Assembly: GCA_002270295.1 (NCBI GenBank)
Contig: NISF01000001.1
Span: forward strand, 1,240,001 to 1,304,000
Length of the DNA: 64,000 nucleotides
Direction: 5' to 3'
Source of the DNA: Enterobacter sp. 10-1
GTDB taxonomy: Bacteria > Pseudomonadota > Gammaproteobacteria > Enterobacterales > Enterobacteriaceae
The translations under genes and the position numbers were made by a program. How positions within the stretch are numbered: position 1 is the first letter of the stretch; the number at the start of each line of letters is the position of its first letter. Shown here in pieces: positions 35,140 through 44,814 of this stretch. Under the pieces are notes generated by a model. It had not been told where the DNA came from and did no database searches. It worked only from the letters and a program-made list of their open reading frames with translations.

Positions 35140-35994
35140 ATGACGGTAAAAATGGGCCGCTTTGGCGACCAGCAGGCGGTTCCTGCCATCGGGCAGGGGA
35201 CCTGGTATATGGGACAAAACGGCGCGCATCGCTCGCAGGAAGTGGCTGCACTGCGAGCGGGCGTTGAGCTCGGGCTGACGGTTATCGATACCGCCGAAAT
35301 GTATGCCGACGGCGGGGCGGAAGAGGTGGTGGGCGAGGCGCTTCGCGGCCTGCGCGACCGCGTGACGCTGGTTTCCAAAGTCTATCCGTGGCACGCCGGT
35401 GGGCGCAGGATGCGCGAGGCCTGTGAAGCTAGCCTGCGTCGTCTGAAGAGCGATTATCTCGATCTCTATCTGCTGCACTGGCGGGGTGATTTCTCGCTGG
35501 CAGAAACCGTCGAGGCGATGGAGGCGCTGGTTGCTCAGGGCAAAATTCGCCGCTGGGGCGTCTCCAATCTCGATACCGACGATATGCAGGCGCTGTGGCA
35601 GGTGCCCGGAGGCAGACGCTGCGCGACCAACCAGGTGCTGTATCATCTGGCATCGCGCGGCATTGAACACGATCTGCTGCCGTGGTGTCAGCAGCAGCAG
35701 CTGCCGGTTATGGCCTACAGCCCGCTGGCCCAGGCCGGTCGCCTGCGCGATGGCTTAATGAATCATCCCGCCCTCAGCAGCCTGGCGCTGGAAAAGGGCG
35801 TCACGGTCGCGCAGCTCCTGTTAGCGTGGGTAATCAGCCACAAAGGGGTGATGGCGATTCCAAAGGCCGGAAGCATCGCGCACGTTAAAGAGAACGCGGC
35901 CGCGCTCGAGGTGGTGCTGGATGAGAACGATATCGCGGTGATGGAAAGGGCCTTTCCGGCGCCGGGGCGCAAAACGCCCTTAGATATGGTGTAA
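35140..35994 (+). CDS. yeaE: aldo/keto reductase YeaE
   Basis: A 284-residue AKR of the same length as E. coli YeaE, an NADPH-dependent methylglyoxal reductase. The AKR tetrad region is visible: DTAEMYADGG (Asp, Tyr), LVSKVYPWH (Lys) and LYLLHWRGD (His). AIPKAGS near residue 245 is the cofactor-binding loop. GGGAGG precedes the ATG at 35140; longer frames starting inside the mipA terminator are rejected. Confidence 0.93.
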   Translation: MTVKMGRFGDQQAVPAIGQGTWYMGQNGAHRSQEVAALRAGVELGLTVIDTAEMYADGGAEEVVGEALRGLRDRVTLVSKVYPWHAGGRRMREACEASLRRLKSDYLDLYLLHWRGDFSLAETVEAMEALVAQGKIRRWGVSNLDTDDMQALWQVPGGRRCATNQVLYHLASRGIEHDLLPWCQQQQLPVMAYSPLAQAGRLRDGLMNHPALSSLALEKGVTVAQLLLAWVISHKGVMAIPKAGSIAHVKENAAALEVVLDENDIAVMERAFPAPGRKTPLDMV

Positions 35995-36092
35995 AGGCGC
36001 TGATTTTACAAAGACATCTGCGGGTTTCGTTGATGGATATCAATGCTCAGTTGTGATTATCCTTTTAAAGATAAAAGAAAAAGGAGAATGAC

Positions 36093-37550
36093 ATGACTGA
36101 ACCTAACAAGCCTCTGGACGTGAAGCTGGCTTTTCCCCTCTGGAAAGCCGCCCTGACAATCCTGTTCGGCGCAATTATCTGGTTTACCCCTCCCCCTGAA
36201 GGGTTGGCCATTCATGCATGGCAAATGTTTGCTATTTTTGCCGCAACGATCTTTGCCATCATCCTGAAGGTGATGCCGATGGGGGCGGTGACGATGATTG
36301 CGCTGATCGTCTCCGCATTTTTAGGGGTGACGCCTCTCTCGCCGGGTAAAAGCGACAAAATCGCGGCGCTTTCCGGGTTTGCCAACGGTACGATCTGGTT
36401 GATTGGTATCGCGATGTTCATCTCCCGGGCGGTGATTAAGACGGGGCTGGGCAAGCGGGTGGCGCTGTGGTTTATTTCCAAATGCGGTTCAAGCATGCTG
36501 GGCGTAGCCTATGGTCTGGCCCTGTCTGACGTTGTCCTGGGGCCGGGCATTCCCTCGGCGTCGGCGAGGGGCGGCGGCATTATGTATCCTATTACGCAGT
36601 CCATTGCGACCGCATACCAGTCGGAACCTGGCGCGACGGCCAGAAAAGCCGGCGCCTTTTTAATGCTCTGCGTTTCTCAGATTGACGCCATTGTCTGTAC
36701 GATGTTTTTAACGGCGATGGCGGGTAACCCGCTGATAGCCGAACTGGCGAGAAGCCAGGGCATTGAAATCACCTGGACGACCTGGTTTGTCGGCGCGATC
36801 GTGCCGGGGATTGCCTCTTTGATCCTGCTGCCGCTGGTGCTGTACGCTATTTATCCGCCGCAGCTGAAGAAAACGCCGGAAATTCCCGCGATCGCCAGAG
36901 AAGAGCTGCGCAAAATGGGGCCGATGTCGCTGGCGGAAAAAATCCTCGCGCTTGATTTTGTCCTGCTGATCTTGCTTTGGACGGTGGGCGACATTTTCTT
37001 TGCCATTCCCGCCACCCTTTCCGCGTTTATTGGGCTGATGGTGCTGCTGGTCAGCAATATCATGTCGTGGAAAAACATTATTGAAGAAAAAACGGCCTGG
37101 GATACGATGTTCTGGTTCGCCGTACTGGTGATGATGGCCAACGCGCTCAACAAGTACGGCATGATTAGCTGGATATCGGAGCGGATTGTCGGCTATGTCG
37201 GCCACTTCGAGTGGATAACGGTCTTCTTACTGCTGGTCGCGGTCTATTTCTATACCCGCTATTTCTTCGCCTCGGCGATGGCGCATATTTCCGCTATGTA
37301 CCTGGCGTTTCTGGCCGTTGCCGTTTCCGTCGGCGTGCCGCCGCTTTTCGCCGCCCTGGTGCTGGGCTATACCTCGAACCTGTCGATGGGGCTGACGCAG
37401 TACTCTGGCGGCCCGGGGCCCGCTCTGTTTGGTTCCGGCTATAACACCACGGGTCAGTGGTGGGGCGTCAGTTTCGTGGTGTCGATTGCGTCTATCTTCA
37501 TCTGGCTGGTGCTGGGGGGCGCGTGGATGAAGCTGGTGGGGTTCTGGTAA
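36093..37550 (+). CDS. DASS family anion/dicarboxylate transporter (CitT/TtdT-like)
   Basis: A 485-residue membrane protein of the divalent anion:Na+ symporter family. Features are the start LWKAALTILFGAIIWFTPPP, a PLSPGKSDKIAALSGFANGTIWL segment, a SASARGG stretch in the ligand loop, TAWDTMFWFAVLVMMAN, and YTSNLSMGLTQYSGGPGPAL near the C-terminus. CitT and TtdT exchange citrate or tartrate for succinate. The substrate here is not known. AAAGGAGAATGAC precedes the ATG. E. coli has no transporter gene between yeaE and yeaD, so this is an insertion relative to that backbone. Confidence 0.88.
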   Translation: MTEPNKPLDVKLAFPLWKAALTILFGAIIWFTPPPEGLAIHAWQMFAIFAATIFAIILKVMPMGAVTMIALIVSAFLGVTPLSPGKSDKIAALSGFANGTIWLIGIAMFISRAVIKTGLGKRVALWFISKCGSSMLGVAYGLALSDVVLGPGIPSASARGGGIMYPITQSIATAYQSEPGATARKAGAFLMLCVSQIDAIVCTMFLTAMAGNPLIAELARSQGIEITWTTWFVGAIVPGIASLILLPLVLYAIYPPQLKKTPEIPAIAREELRKMGPMSLAEKILALDFVLLILLWTVGDIFFAIPATLSAFIGLMVLLVSNIMSWKNIIEEKTAWDTMFWFAVLVMMANALNKYGMISWISERIVGYVGHFEWITVFLLLVAVYFYTRYFFASAMAHISAMYLAFLAVAVSVGVPPLFAALVLGYTSNLSMGLTQYSGGPGPALFGSGYNTTGQWWGVSFVVSIASIFIWLVLGGAWMKLVGFW

Positions 37551-37580
37551 CGGAACAACGTCGCATGCGGCATCAGTAAA

Positions 37581-37606
37581 AAAACAGGGCGATTGCGCCC
37601 TGTTTT
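37581..37606 (+). terminator. terminator after the DASS transporter
   Basis: AAAACAGGGCG and CGCCCTGTTTT pair with a four-base loop, 30 bp after the transporter stop and 36 bp from the end of convergent yeaD. Confidence 0.75.
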
Positions 37607-37641
37607 TGATCCCGCGTCTCCGGTTCAGGAGCGCAGCGGCA

Positions 37642-38529
37642 TTAGCCTCTTTTCGCGACGCGGATAGTTTGCGCCAGGCGAGACGGTTTTTCTTCGCTGG
37701 CTTTCTGCGATCCGGTGACGCAGCAGGTTTCGACGCAAACGAAGGTTTTGTAGCCGTCGTCCGGCATATCGCCCATGCTCACGGAAAGCGCCGGGCCAGG
37801 GTTCCAGCCCACCACGTTGTTGTTATGGTGATGAATAACGTCAATGCTGCGGTTCAGCGCGCCGTCGTGAATAACGCTGCAGGCATCCGCGTTCAGATAG
37901 ACGCGGTCGGTACGATCCGGGAAGGTCTCCTCGCCGTGGCTTAGCACGCCTTCCTGCGCGTTGTTAACCTTATCAATATAGCGATCGCCCAGGCCGCTGA
38001 CTTTCACCGCCGCGATATCCCCGACGTTGAAGTAGGTATGCAGGGCGGAGGTGGTTTCAAATTCGCCGTGCGCTTCCAGTTCGATTTCGCAGGTTTTACC
38101 CAGCTTGAAGCGCGCGTAGAGCGTAAATTCGTGCGGCCAGTACTGCCGGGTCTTATCGCTGCTTTTCAGTTCGAAGGTCAGCATCACGCCGCTTTCATCT
38201 TCATTGTGACCTTTCAGCGTCCACGGCAGGTTGCGCGCAAAGCCGTGGGCAGGAAGACCCTGCTGCGCCGCCGGGCCAAACCACGGCCAGCAAACCGGCA
38301 CGCCGCCGCGCAGCGCGATGCCGCTTTTAAACGGGGTGTTTGCGCTGAGCCACAGAACTTCTTCTTCGCCGGCAGGTTTCCAGGAGAGCAGGTGGGCGCC
38401 CTGGAAGGCGACGGAAGCTTTAACTTGCGGATGGTCAACGACAATCAGGTCGAGGTCGTCAAGCTGGCGGCGGGAGAGGACAGGAGTAACTTGTTCAATA
38501 ACCGGGAGAGCAAAAATTTTGTTAATCAT
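37642..38529 (-). CDS. yeaD: glucose-6-phosphate 1-epimerase-like protein YeaD
   Basis: A 295-residue galactose-mutarotase-fold protein corresponding to E. coli YeaD (294 residues). It interconverts alpha and beta glucose-6-phosphate. GAHLLSWKPAGEEEVLWLS, RGGVPVCWPWFGP and GLPAHGFARNLPW are signature segments of this family. AAGGATTGCACC precedes the ATG. It follows gapA in the leftward direction after a terminator and probably has its own promoter in the 87-bp gap as well as read-through. Confidence 0.93.
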   Translation of the reverse strand: MINKIFALPVIEQVTPVLSRRQLDDLDLIVVDHPQVKASVAFQGAHLLSWKPAGEEEVLWLSANTPFKSGIALRGGVPVCWPWFGPAAQQGLPAHGFARNLPWTLKGHNEDESGVMLTFELKSSDKTRQYWPHEFTLYARFKLGKTCEIELEAHGEFETTSALHTYFNVGDIAAVKVSGLGDRYIDKVNNAQEGVLSHGEETFPDRTDRVYLNADACSVIHDGALNRSIDVIHHHNNNVVGWNPGPALSVSMGDMPDDGYKTFVCVETCCVTGSQKASEEKPSRLAQTIRVAKRG

Positions 38530-38570
38530 GGTGCAATCCTTGGTGTACAGGTACTGAGTTAAGCCATAAA

Positions 38571-38594
38571 AAAAGGCGACCGAAGTCGCCTTTT
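38571..38594 (-). terminator. terminator after gapA
   Basis: AAAAGGCGAC and GTCGCCTTTT form a 10-bp stem with a CGAA loop, 22 bp past the gapA stop. T tracts flank both sides. Confidence 0.8.
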
Positions 38595-38616
38595 TGGATC
38601 AGGTTCTCATCTCAAC

Positions 38617-39624
<1,008 letters not shown>

Positions 39625-39655
39625 CTATTTGTTAGTGAATAAAAGGTTGCCTGTA

Positions 39656-39683
39656 AAATTACAAAAACCTTACGCAGCGTCAA
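39656..39683 (-). promoter_or_regulatory. gapA: likely gapA sigma-70 promoter
   Basis: On the leftward strand TTGACG is followed after 16 bases by TAATTT, close to -35 and -10 consensus. It lies about 45-70 bp upstream of the gapA start. Further upstream sequence to 39951 is shared with the msrB promoter. Confidence 0.5.
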
Positions 39684-39951
39684 GCGGAATCGTGTCAATC
39701 ATTGCGACAAATCAATCCAGAGCACACCTTTGCGCGATTGATTTGCCTCACTCTCCCTTTGAGCCCAATTCCATATGGGGACTGCGCGCGGAATTTTAAA
39801 GGTCATTAAAGATAAAAATGTGATTTATGTCACAATTATCTAGCTGCCCATCGGCATCGAATAAGTTTAGAACAAAAGTCCACGCTTCATTGTTAATGTT
39901 TTGTTAGAATCGAGCAGTTAAAGTTGTCCTTTCACAGCGAGAAGCATGCAC

Positions 39952-40365
39952 ATGTCGAATAAACCCTCCTCGGACGAGCTCAAAAAAGAGTTGAGCGAGA
40001 TGCAGTTTTACGTGACGCAGAATCACGGCACCGAGCCGCCGTTCACCGGCCGACTGCTCCACAACAAACGAGACGGCGTCTACCACTGCCTGGTGTGCGA
40101 CGCGGCGCTGTTTCACTCGCAAACCAAGTACGATTCGGGCTGCGGCTGGCCGAGCTTTTTTGAGCCGGTAAGCGACGAGGCCATTCGCTATCTGAACGAT
40201 TACTCTCACGGTATGCAGCGCACGGAAATTCGCTGCGGTAAGTGCGATGCTCACCTCGGACACGTCTTCCCGGATGGTCCGCAGCCGACCGGCGAGCGTT
40301 TTTGCGTAAATTCGGCCTCGTTAAGCTTCAGCGACGATGATAATGGCGAGCAGATCAAGGGCTAA
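39952..40365 (+). CDS. msrB: peptide methionine-(R)-S-oxide reductase MsrB
   Basis: A 137-residue enzyme, the same length as E. coli MsrB, that repairs oxidised methionine. Two zinc CxxC pairs (HCLVCDAA and IRCGKCDAH), the GCGWPSF signature, and the catalytic Cys in RFCVNSAS are all present. The ATG at 39952 ([10 protein letters not shown]) was chosen by alignment; an ATG six nt upstream is possible. It is divergent from gapA, and yeaC follows 44 bp later. Confidence 0.96.
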   Translation: MSNKPSSDELKKELSEMQFYVTQNHGTEPPFTGRLLHNKRDGVYHCLVCDAALFHSQTKYDSGCGWPSFFEPVSDEAIRYLNDYSHGMQRTEIRCGKCDAHLGHVFPDGPQPTGERFCVNSASLSFSDDDNGEQIKG

Positions 40366-40409
40366 AGAAACGATTCAGCAAATTATTCCAATGCGGAGTT
40401 GAGCGGACG

Positions 40410-40685
40410 ATGGATATCGAGCAAATTATCGACAGTATGACCCCGGAAGTTTATCAGCGTCTGGCCACGGCGGTGGAGCTGGGAAAATGGCCGGATGGGG
40501 TGGCGTTAACCCCGGAGCAGAAAGAGAACAGCCTGCAGCTGGTGATGCTGTGGCAGGCGCGACACAACGTCCAGGCCCAGCATATGACGATCGATACCAA
40601 CGGGCAGATGGTGATGAAGAGCAAGCAGGAGCTAAAAGTGGAGTTCGGCATTTCGCCAGAACCTATTGTGACGTTTAAATCCTGA
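40410..40685 (+). CDS. yeaC: DUF1315 family protein YeaC
   Basis: A 91-residue small protein closely matching E. coli YeaC (IIDSMTPEVYQRL, GKWPDGVALTPEQKE, MLWQARHN). It lies right after msrB, as in E. coli, probably co-transcribed. Molecular role unknown. GGAGTTGAGCGG precedes the ATG. Confidence 0.93.
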   Translation: MDIEQIIDSMTPEVYQRLATAVELGKWPDGVALTPEQKENSLQLVMLWQARHNVQAQHMTIDTNGQMVMKSKQELKVEFGISPEPIVTFKS

Positions 40686-40759
40686 TCGGCTCGCGCGGGT
40701 ATGCTGCTTACGCAGGCCCGGCGGGTTTCGCCGCCGGGCGCTGAAGCTTTACGGACCGG

Positions 40760-41104
40760 TTACTTCTTGTTCATCATCGCTTTAAGATCGGCAAAAGGGT
40801 TATATTTCGCGTCGCCGACGCTCTTTTGCGCGTCTTCGCCCGCCACCACCGTTGAACCATACTGATCGGCTTCCGTGTACTTGGAATGCTCGTGGTCGTG
40901 ACAGTACAGGCACAGCATCTCCCAGTTACTGCCATCTTCCGGGTTGTTGCCGTGATCGTGATCGATATGGTGCACCGTCAGCTCACGCAGATTCGAATAG
41001 ACAAATTCACGGGAACAGCGTCCGCAGACCCACGGGAAGAGTTTTAACGCCTTTTCGCGATAACCGACTTCCAGACGGGCGTAGTTTTTGGGGATAAAAG
41101 CCAT
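40760..41104 (-). CDS. yajD: HNH nuclease family protein YajD
   Basis: A 114-residue protein nearly identical to E. coli YajD (MA.IPKNYARLE start). It has an HNH zinc-finger endonuclease core: CGRC, LTVHHIDHDHGNNPEDGSNW and LCLYCHDHEH. The start at 41104 was chosen because MAFIPKNYARLE matches E. coli; the frame stays open 66 nt further. In E. coli yajD lies elsewhere on the chromosome (near tsx); here it is next to yeaC. Confidence 0.92.
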   Translation of the reverse strand: MAFIPKNYARLEVGYREKALKLFPWVCGRCSREFVYSNLRELTVHHIDHDHGNNPEDGSNWEMLCLYCHDHEHSKYTEADQYGSTVVAGEDAQKSVGDAKYNPFADLKAMMNKK

Positions 41105-41252
41105 AAAGCCCCATGCCTCCTGTAGCAAATGAAAAGCTGCGCCAAAACCTGGCGCCGCCGATTGCGACAATCATAACCTATCGCCGGACGCGACACACCT
41201 CATCTCCTTCAGGGCGCCGCGTCCCGCGCTGCGGGCGGTAACGATCCTGAGG

Positions 41253-42506
41253 TTAGTGTTTAATCCCTAACGACTCGGCCAGCTGTTTGGCCAGCTGGTT
41301 TTGCTCATCGGCGCCGTACTCCCAGAACATCGCGCCTGCCAGCCCCTTACTCTTGATATAGTCGGCTTTGAGCGCAACGGAGCGTGGGTTTTCGTAGGAC
41401 AGCGCAAACAGCGCCTTGCCGTCCGCCGACTGCACCGACAGCCACGGCACCTTCGCCTGGTCATCCCAGTGCTCGCTAAAGCGCTGGCGCGGATCGTTAA
41501 GCAGCTTCGCGACGATATCGTTGTACTTTACGTAGGTATCTTTGCTCAGATCGAAGCCCAGGGATTTGAACAGCGCGATCTGCTCGGTTCCGAACCAGGG
41601 CTGAGTCACGGGATTTTTCTGCGCATCGGGTTTGCTCCAGTCGATGCCCGGCTCAACCGCCCGTTTTGGCACCCGACCATAGAAACCAATGCCGAGGTTC
41701 ATCTGGCCCGGCTTCAAACCGGCGGCAAGATAGTTATTAACCACAAAATCGGCGCTGTACTTATCCGCCGCCACCACCGTCGGCCACCGGGTTGAGTCGT
41801 ACAGATTAGAGTTGAAGTACTGGGTGCCGTAGGCCATGTCGTAGGTCATCAGGTTGATGTAATCCAGCAGCGGGGCGATAGCTTTGACATCGACCCAGCT
41901 TTTGGGGCTTTCGGCGTTGGCTCCCACGGCGATGGTCACCAGCTTTTTCTGGCCAAATGCGGCCCGCAGCTCCTTCAGCAGCGCGGTAAAGTTATCGCGA
42001 TCGGCCGGCTGGCTGGCAACCAGTCCCCACGCGCCGTTGACCGGATACTCCCAGTCGAGGTCGATACCGTCCAGGCCATACTGCGCGACGATCTCCTGCG
42101 CAGAGCGGATAAACGCCGCGCGGCTCTCCTCGCTGGCCGCCGCGCCGGAAAATCCGCGTGCGCCCCAGCCGCCAACGGAAAGCAGAACCTTCAGCTCCGG
42201 GTTCTGCTGGCGCAGCGCGGGGATTTTGCGCAAATCAGCCTGTACTTTTGGCGACAGCCAAATTTGATGCAGCCTGGCAGGGTCTTTTAACGCCGCGTTG
42301 GTTTCATCCTTTTCGTCGTTGTAGACCAGGCCAAAGGAGTAGTTGAGATGGGTAATCTGGCGCACGTCCAGTTTATCGATATCGCCGCCCGGCCCGGCGG
42401 TCACGTCGCCGCCGCCGTTAAAATAGCCGACGGACATCAGGGAGTGAGCAGAGACAACTGAGGCGAAAAGCAGGGGTAATGCTGCCAGTAAAGGCAAAAG
42501 TTTCAT
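41253..42506 (-). CDS. secreted GH18 chitinase
   Basis: A 417-residue enzyme. The signal peptide is MKLLPLLAALPLLFASVVSA. The mature chain is a single GH18 barrel with VLLSVGGWG and the catalytic DGIDLDWEYP (DxxDxDxE, acid Glu), then YINLMTYDMAYG. No chitin-binding or fibronectin module follows, so it is a compact, single-domain enzyme. It cuts chitin or chito-oligomers. It stands alone, without a chitobiose-uptake gene nearby. Confidence 0.92.
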   Translation of the reverse strand: MKLLPLLAALPLLFASVVSAHSLMSVGYFNGGGDVTAGPGGDIDKLDVRQITHLNYSFGLVYNDEKDETNAALKDPARLHQIWLSPKVQADLRKIPALRQQNPELKVLLSVGGWGARGFSGAAASEESRAAFIRSAQEIVAQYGLDGIDLDWEYPVNGAWGLVASQPADRDNFTALLKELRAAFGQKKLVTIAVGANAESPKSWVDVKAIAPLLDYINLMTYDMAYGTQYFNSNLYDSTRWPTVVAADKYSADFVVNNYLAAGLKPGQMNLGIGFYGRVPKRAVEPGIDWSKPDAQKNPVTQPWFGTEQIALFKSLGFDLSKDTYVKYNDIVAKLLNDPRQRFSEHWDDQAKVPWLSVQSADGKALFALSYENPRSVALKADYIKSKGLAGAMFWEYGADEQNQLAKQLAESLGIKH

Positions 42507-42677
42507 GGACGATCCTCTTTGACATTAAAAAAAGCAAACACGCCACGGGAATGGCGTGGCGAAAAAAAAGCCCGCCCACACTATCAGCAATAGCCTGTTG
42601 AATCTGCGAGTTTGCTCAATGAATCGCTCAGAGGAGGCGCAAAGAAGTGGCCCGAAGCGGCGGCTTCGGGCGAAGGA

Positions 42678-43319
42678 TCAGGCCTGGGTTTCCAGCCAGT
42701 CGCTGAGGGTATAGAGCGTCGCGCCGGCGGCGGCCATAGCCATAAAGGCGTGGGCGCTGTCCTGCGGCTGGATATTGACGCCGCGACAGCCGTCGGTAAT
42801 CACGTTAACGCGATATCCGAGGTCGAGCGCGTCCAGCACCGTAAACTGAACGCAGTAGTCGGTCGCCAGACCCAGCACGATCAGTTCGGCGATCCCGCGC
42901 GCGCGCAGCCAGTCGTCGAGCTGGGTTTTGTGGCGATGACCGTTGTCGAAAAAGGCGCTATAGCTGTCGATCGCCGGATTTTCGCCCTTGTGGAACACGG
43001 CGGAGATATCCTGCTGCTGAAGCAGCGGATGCAGCTCCGCCCCGGCGCTATGCTGCACGCAGTGATCCGGCCAGAAGGTCTGCGCAAGGCCATCGAGTTC
43101 GCCCTGCGAGTAGGGCTCGGCCTGATGCTGGCTGGCGAAGCTGCCGTGGTTTGCCGGATGCCAGTCCTGGCTGGCAACGACTATTTCGCCGCGCGCCAGG
43201 CTCCAGTCGATCAGCCGGTTGGCGACATCAACGGTGCTATCGCCCTGCGGAACGGCGAGCGCGCCGCCCGCGCAAAAATCATTTTGTAAATCAACCAACA
43301 GCAGGGCACGATTGGTCAT
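42678..43319 (-). CDS. pncA: nicotinamidase/pyrazinamidase
   Basis: A 213-residue amidase, the same length as E. coli PncA, that turns nicotinamide into nicotinate for NAD salvage. The catalytic Asp is in LLVDLQNDFC, metal-binding residues are in SQDWHPANH, and the nucleophilic Cys is in GLATDYCV. The start at 43319 has AAGGAG seven bases upstream, in the ansA end, and ansA stops 10 nt before it. The two genes form an operon. Confidence 0.95.
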   Translation of the reverse strand: MTNRALLLVDLQNDFCAGGALAVPQGDSTVDVANRLIDWSLARGEIVVASQDWHPANHGSFASQHQAEPYSQGELDGLAQTFWPDHCVQHSAGAELHPLLQQQDISAVFHKGENPAIDSYSAFFDNGHRHKTQLDDWLRARGIAELIVLGLATDYCVQFTVLDALDLGYRVNVITDGCRGVNIQPQDSAHAFMAMAAAGATLYTLSDWLETQA

Positions 43320-43329
43320 CACAAGCTCC

Positions 43330-44346
43330 TTACTCATCGGGAGTCAGCTCACCGCGCAGGTTTTCCTGCATCAGGCGGCGAATGGCCTCAACGTTCAGAT
43401 TCTGGCTCAGCAGGTAGTGCAGCTTGGTCAGCGTCGCCTCGACGGTCATGTCGAAACCGCCGATCACGCCCGCCTGGGCGAGGGCGTTGCCGGTGGCATA
43501 GCCGCCCATGTTGACCTTGCCGGACATGCATTGCGTCAGGTTAATCACCACAATTCCGCGCTGGCTGGCTTCGGTCAGAACCCGAATAAACTCGCCGTTC
43601 TGCGGGGCGTTACCGACGCCATAAGAGCGTAGGATCAGCGCCTTCACCGGCTGGCGGAGAAAATTGCGCACCACGTCGGCGGAGATCCCCGGATAAATCG
43701 TCACCACGCCGATCGGCTGCGGCGTAATCGGGTGCACGATCAGTTCGCCCACGCCGTGCGGCGCCGGCGGCGTCCCGAGGCGGCGGATATGGATCCCGGC
43801 CTCCAGCAGCGGCGCCAGATTCGGAGAAGCAAAGGCGTTGAACCCGTCGGCATGGGCTTTAGTGGTGCGGTTGCCGCGATACAAACAGTTGTTGAAAAAC
43901 AGCGCCACTTCGTTAATCGGGTAATTTGCGGCGACGTACAGCGCGTTCAGCAAATTGATCTGCCCGTCGGAGCGCAGCTCGGCTAGCGGAATTTGTGACC
44001 CTGTCACAATTACCGGTTTGCCCAGATTCTCCAGCATGAACGACAGCGCCGAGGCGGTAAACGCCATGGTGTCGGTTCCGTGGAGGATCACGAAGCCATC
44101 ATACTCATCATAGTGGGCGCGAATATCTTCCGCGATATGCTGCCAGTCTTCCGGCGTCATGTCGGACGAATCCATCAGCGGGGCATATTCGTGAATAGTA
44201 AAGTCCGGCATCTCCGGACGGTGGAACTCAGGCATCAGCGCGAGCTGACGCTGCAGGTGGCCGGAGACGGGAATATAGCCGTGTTCGGAGCGCTGCATAC
44301 CGATGGTCCCACCGGTGTAGGCAACGTAAATCGATTTCTTGTGCAT
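43330..44346 (-). CDS. ansA: L-asparaginase 1 (cytoplasmic)
   Basis: A 338-residue type I asparaginase, as in E. coli AnsA. The first catalytic Thr is in VAYTGGTIGM and the second in LHGTDTMAFTAS. There is no signal peptide, so it is cytoplasmic. pncA follows in the same transcript. The region upstream holds repeats and the sppA terminator. Confidence 0.95.
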   Translation of the reverse strand: MHKKSIYVAYTGGTIGMQRSEHGYIPVSGHLQRQLALMPEFHRPEMPDFTIHEYAPLMDSSDMTPEDWQHIAEDIRAHYDEYDGFVILHGTDTMAFTASALSFMLENLGKPVIVTGSQIPLAELRSDGQINLLNALYVAANYPINEVALFFNNCLYRGNRTTKAHADGFNAFASPNLAPLLEAGIHIRRLGTPPAPHGVGELIVHPITPQPIGVVTIYPGISADVVRNFLRQPVKALILRSYGVGNAPQNGEFIRVLTEASQRGIVVINLTQCMSGKVNMGGYATGNALAQAGVIGGFDMTVEATLTKLHYLLSQNLNVEAIRRLMQENLRGELTPDE

Positions 44347-44464
44347 AGCATCGCTTAGGTTGTACGTAGACAGGCGCAGTATAAGGTGGTCGGGGAAAAA
44401 ATACAGCGTATATACCCGTACCCGTCATACTTCGAGCTGCAGATGCGTTGGCGGCGCTTACTCA

Positions 44465-44610
44465 CCCGGTCACATAGTGGCCTATGCTCCCGGGGATTCG
44501 CTCGCTTGCCGCGTGATTCGGCCTACGGCCTCACCCCTTCGGGGCCAGCGCAAGCGCTGTTCAAAACGGTTAACCGTTTTGTCATGCAACTCGAATTATT
44601 TAGGGTATAC
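44465..44610. repeat. intergenic repeat, long copy
   Basis: Starts CCCGGTCACATA and ends AATTATTTAGGGTATAC. Inside is a perfect 18-bp palindrome, AAAACGGTTAACCGTTTT (44563-44580). It continues leftward to TCATACTTCGAGCTGC at 44424. A shorter direct copy lies 30 bp to the right. This family also occurs at 31811-31900. Confidence 0.75.
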
Positions 44611-44640
44611 CCGGTATTCGGGTTACTGCTGTGCTGGCTG

Positions 44641-44749
44641 CCCGGTCACATAATTAGCCTATGCTCCCGGGAATTCGCTCGCTTGCCGCGTGATTCGGCC
44701 TCCGGCCTCACCCCTTCTGGGCCAGCGCAACGAATTATTTAGGGTATAC
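44641..44749. repeat. intergenic repeat, short copy
   Basis: A direct repeat of 44465-44610, starting CCCGGTCACATA and ending in ATTATTTAGGGTATAC. It lacks the 37-38 nt that carry the AAAACGGTTAACCGTTTT palindrome; the join is CCAGCGCAACGAATT. Otherwise the copies differ by few substitutions. Confidence 0.75.
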
Positions 44750-44771
44750 CTGCTATTGCGGGGGAAAAATA

Positions 44772-44796
44772 AAACCCCGGCCGATAGCCGGGGTTT
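44772..44796 (-). terminator. terminator after sppA
   Basis: AAACCCCGGC and GCCGGGGTTT form a 10-bp stem with a five-base loop, 19 bp beyond the sppA stop. Confidence 0.75.
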
Positions 44797-44814
44797 GTTG
44801 TCGAACGGGGCGGG

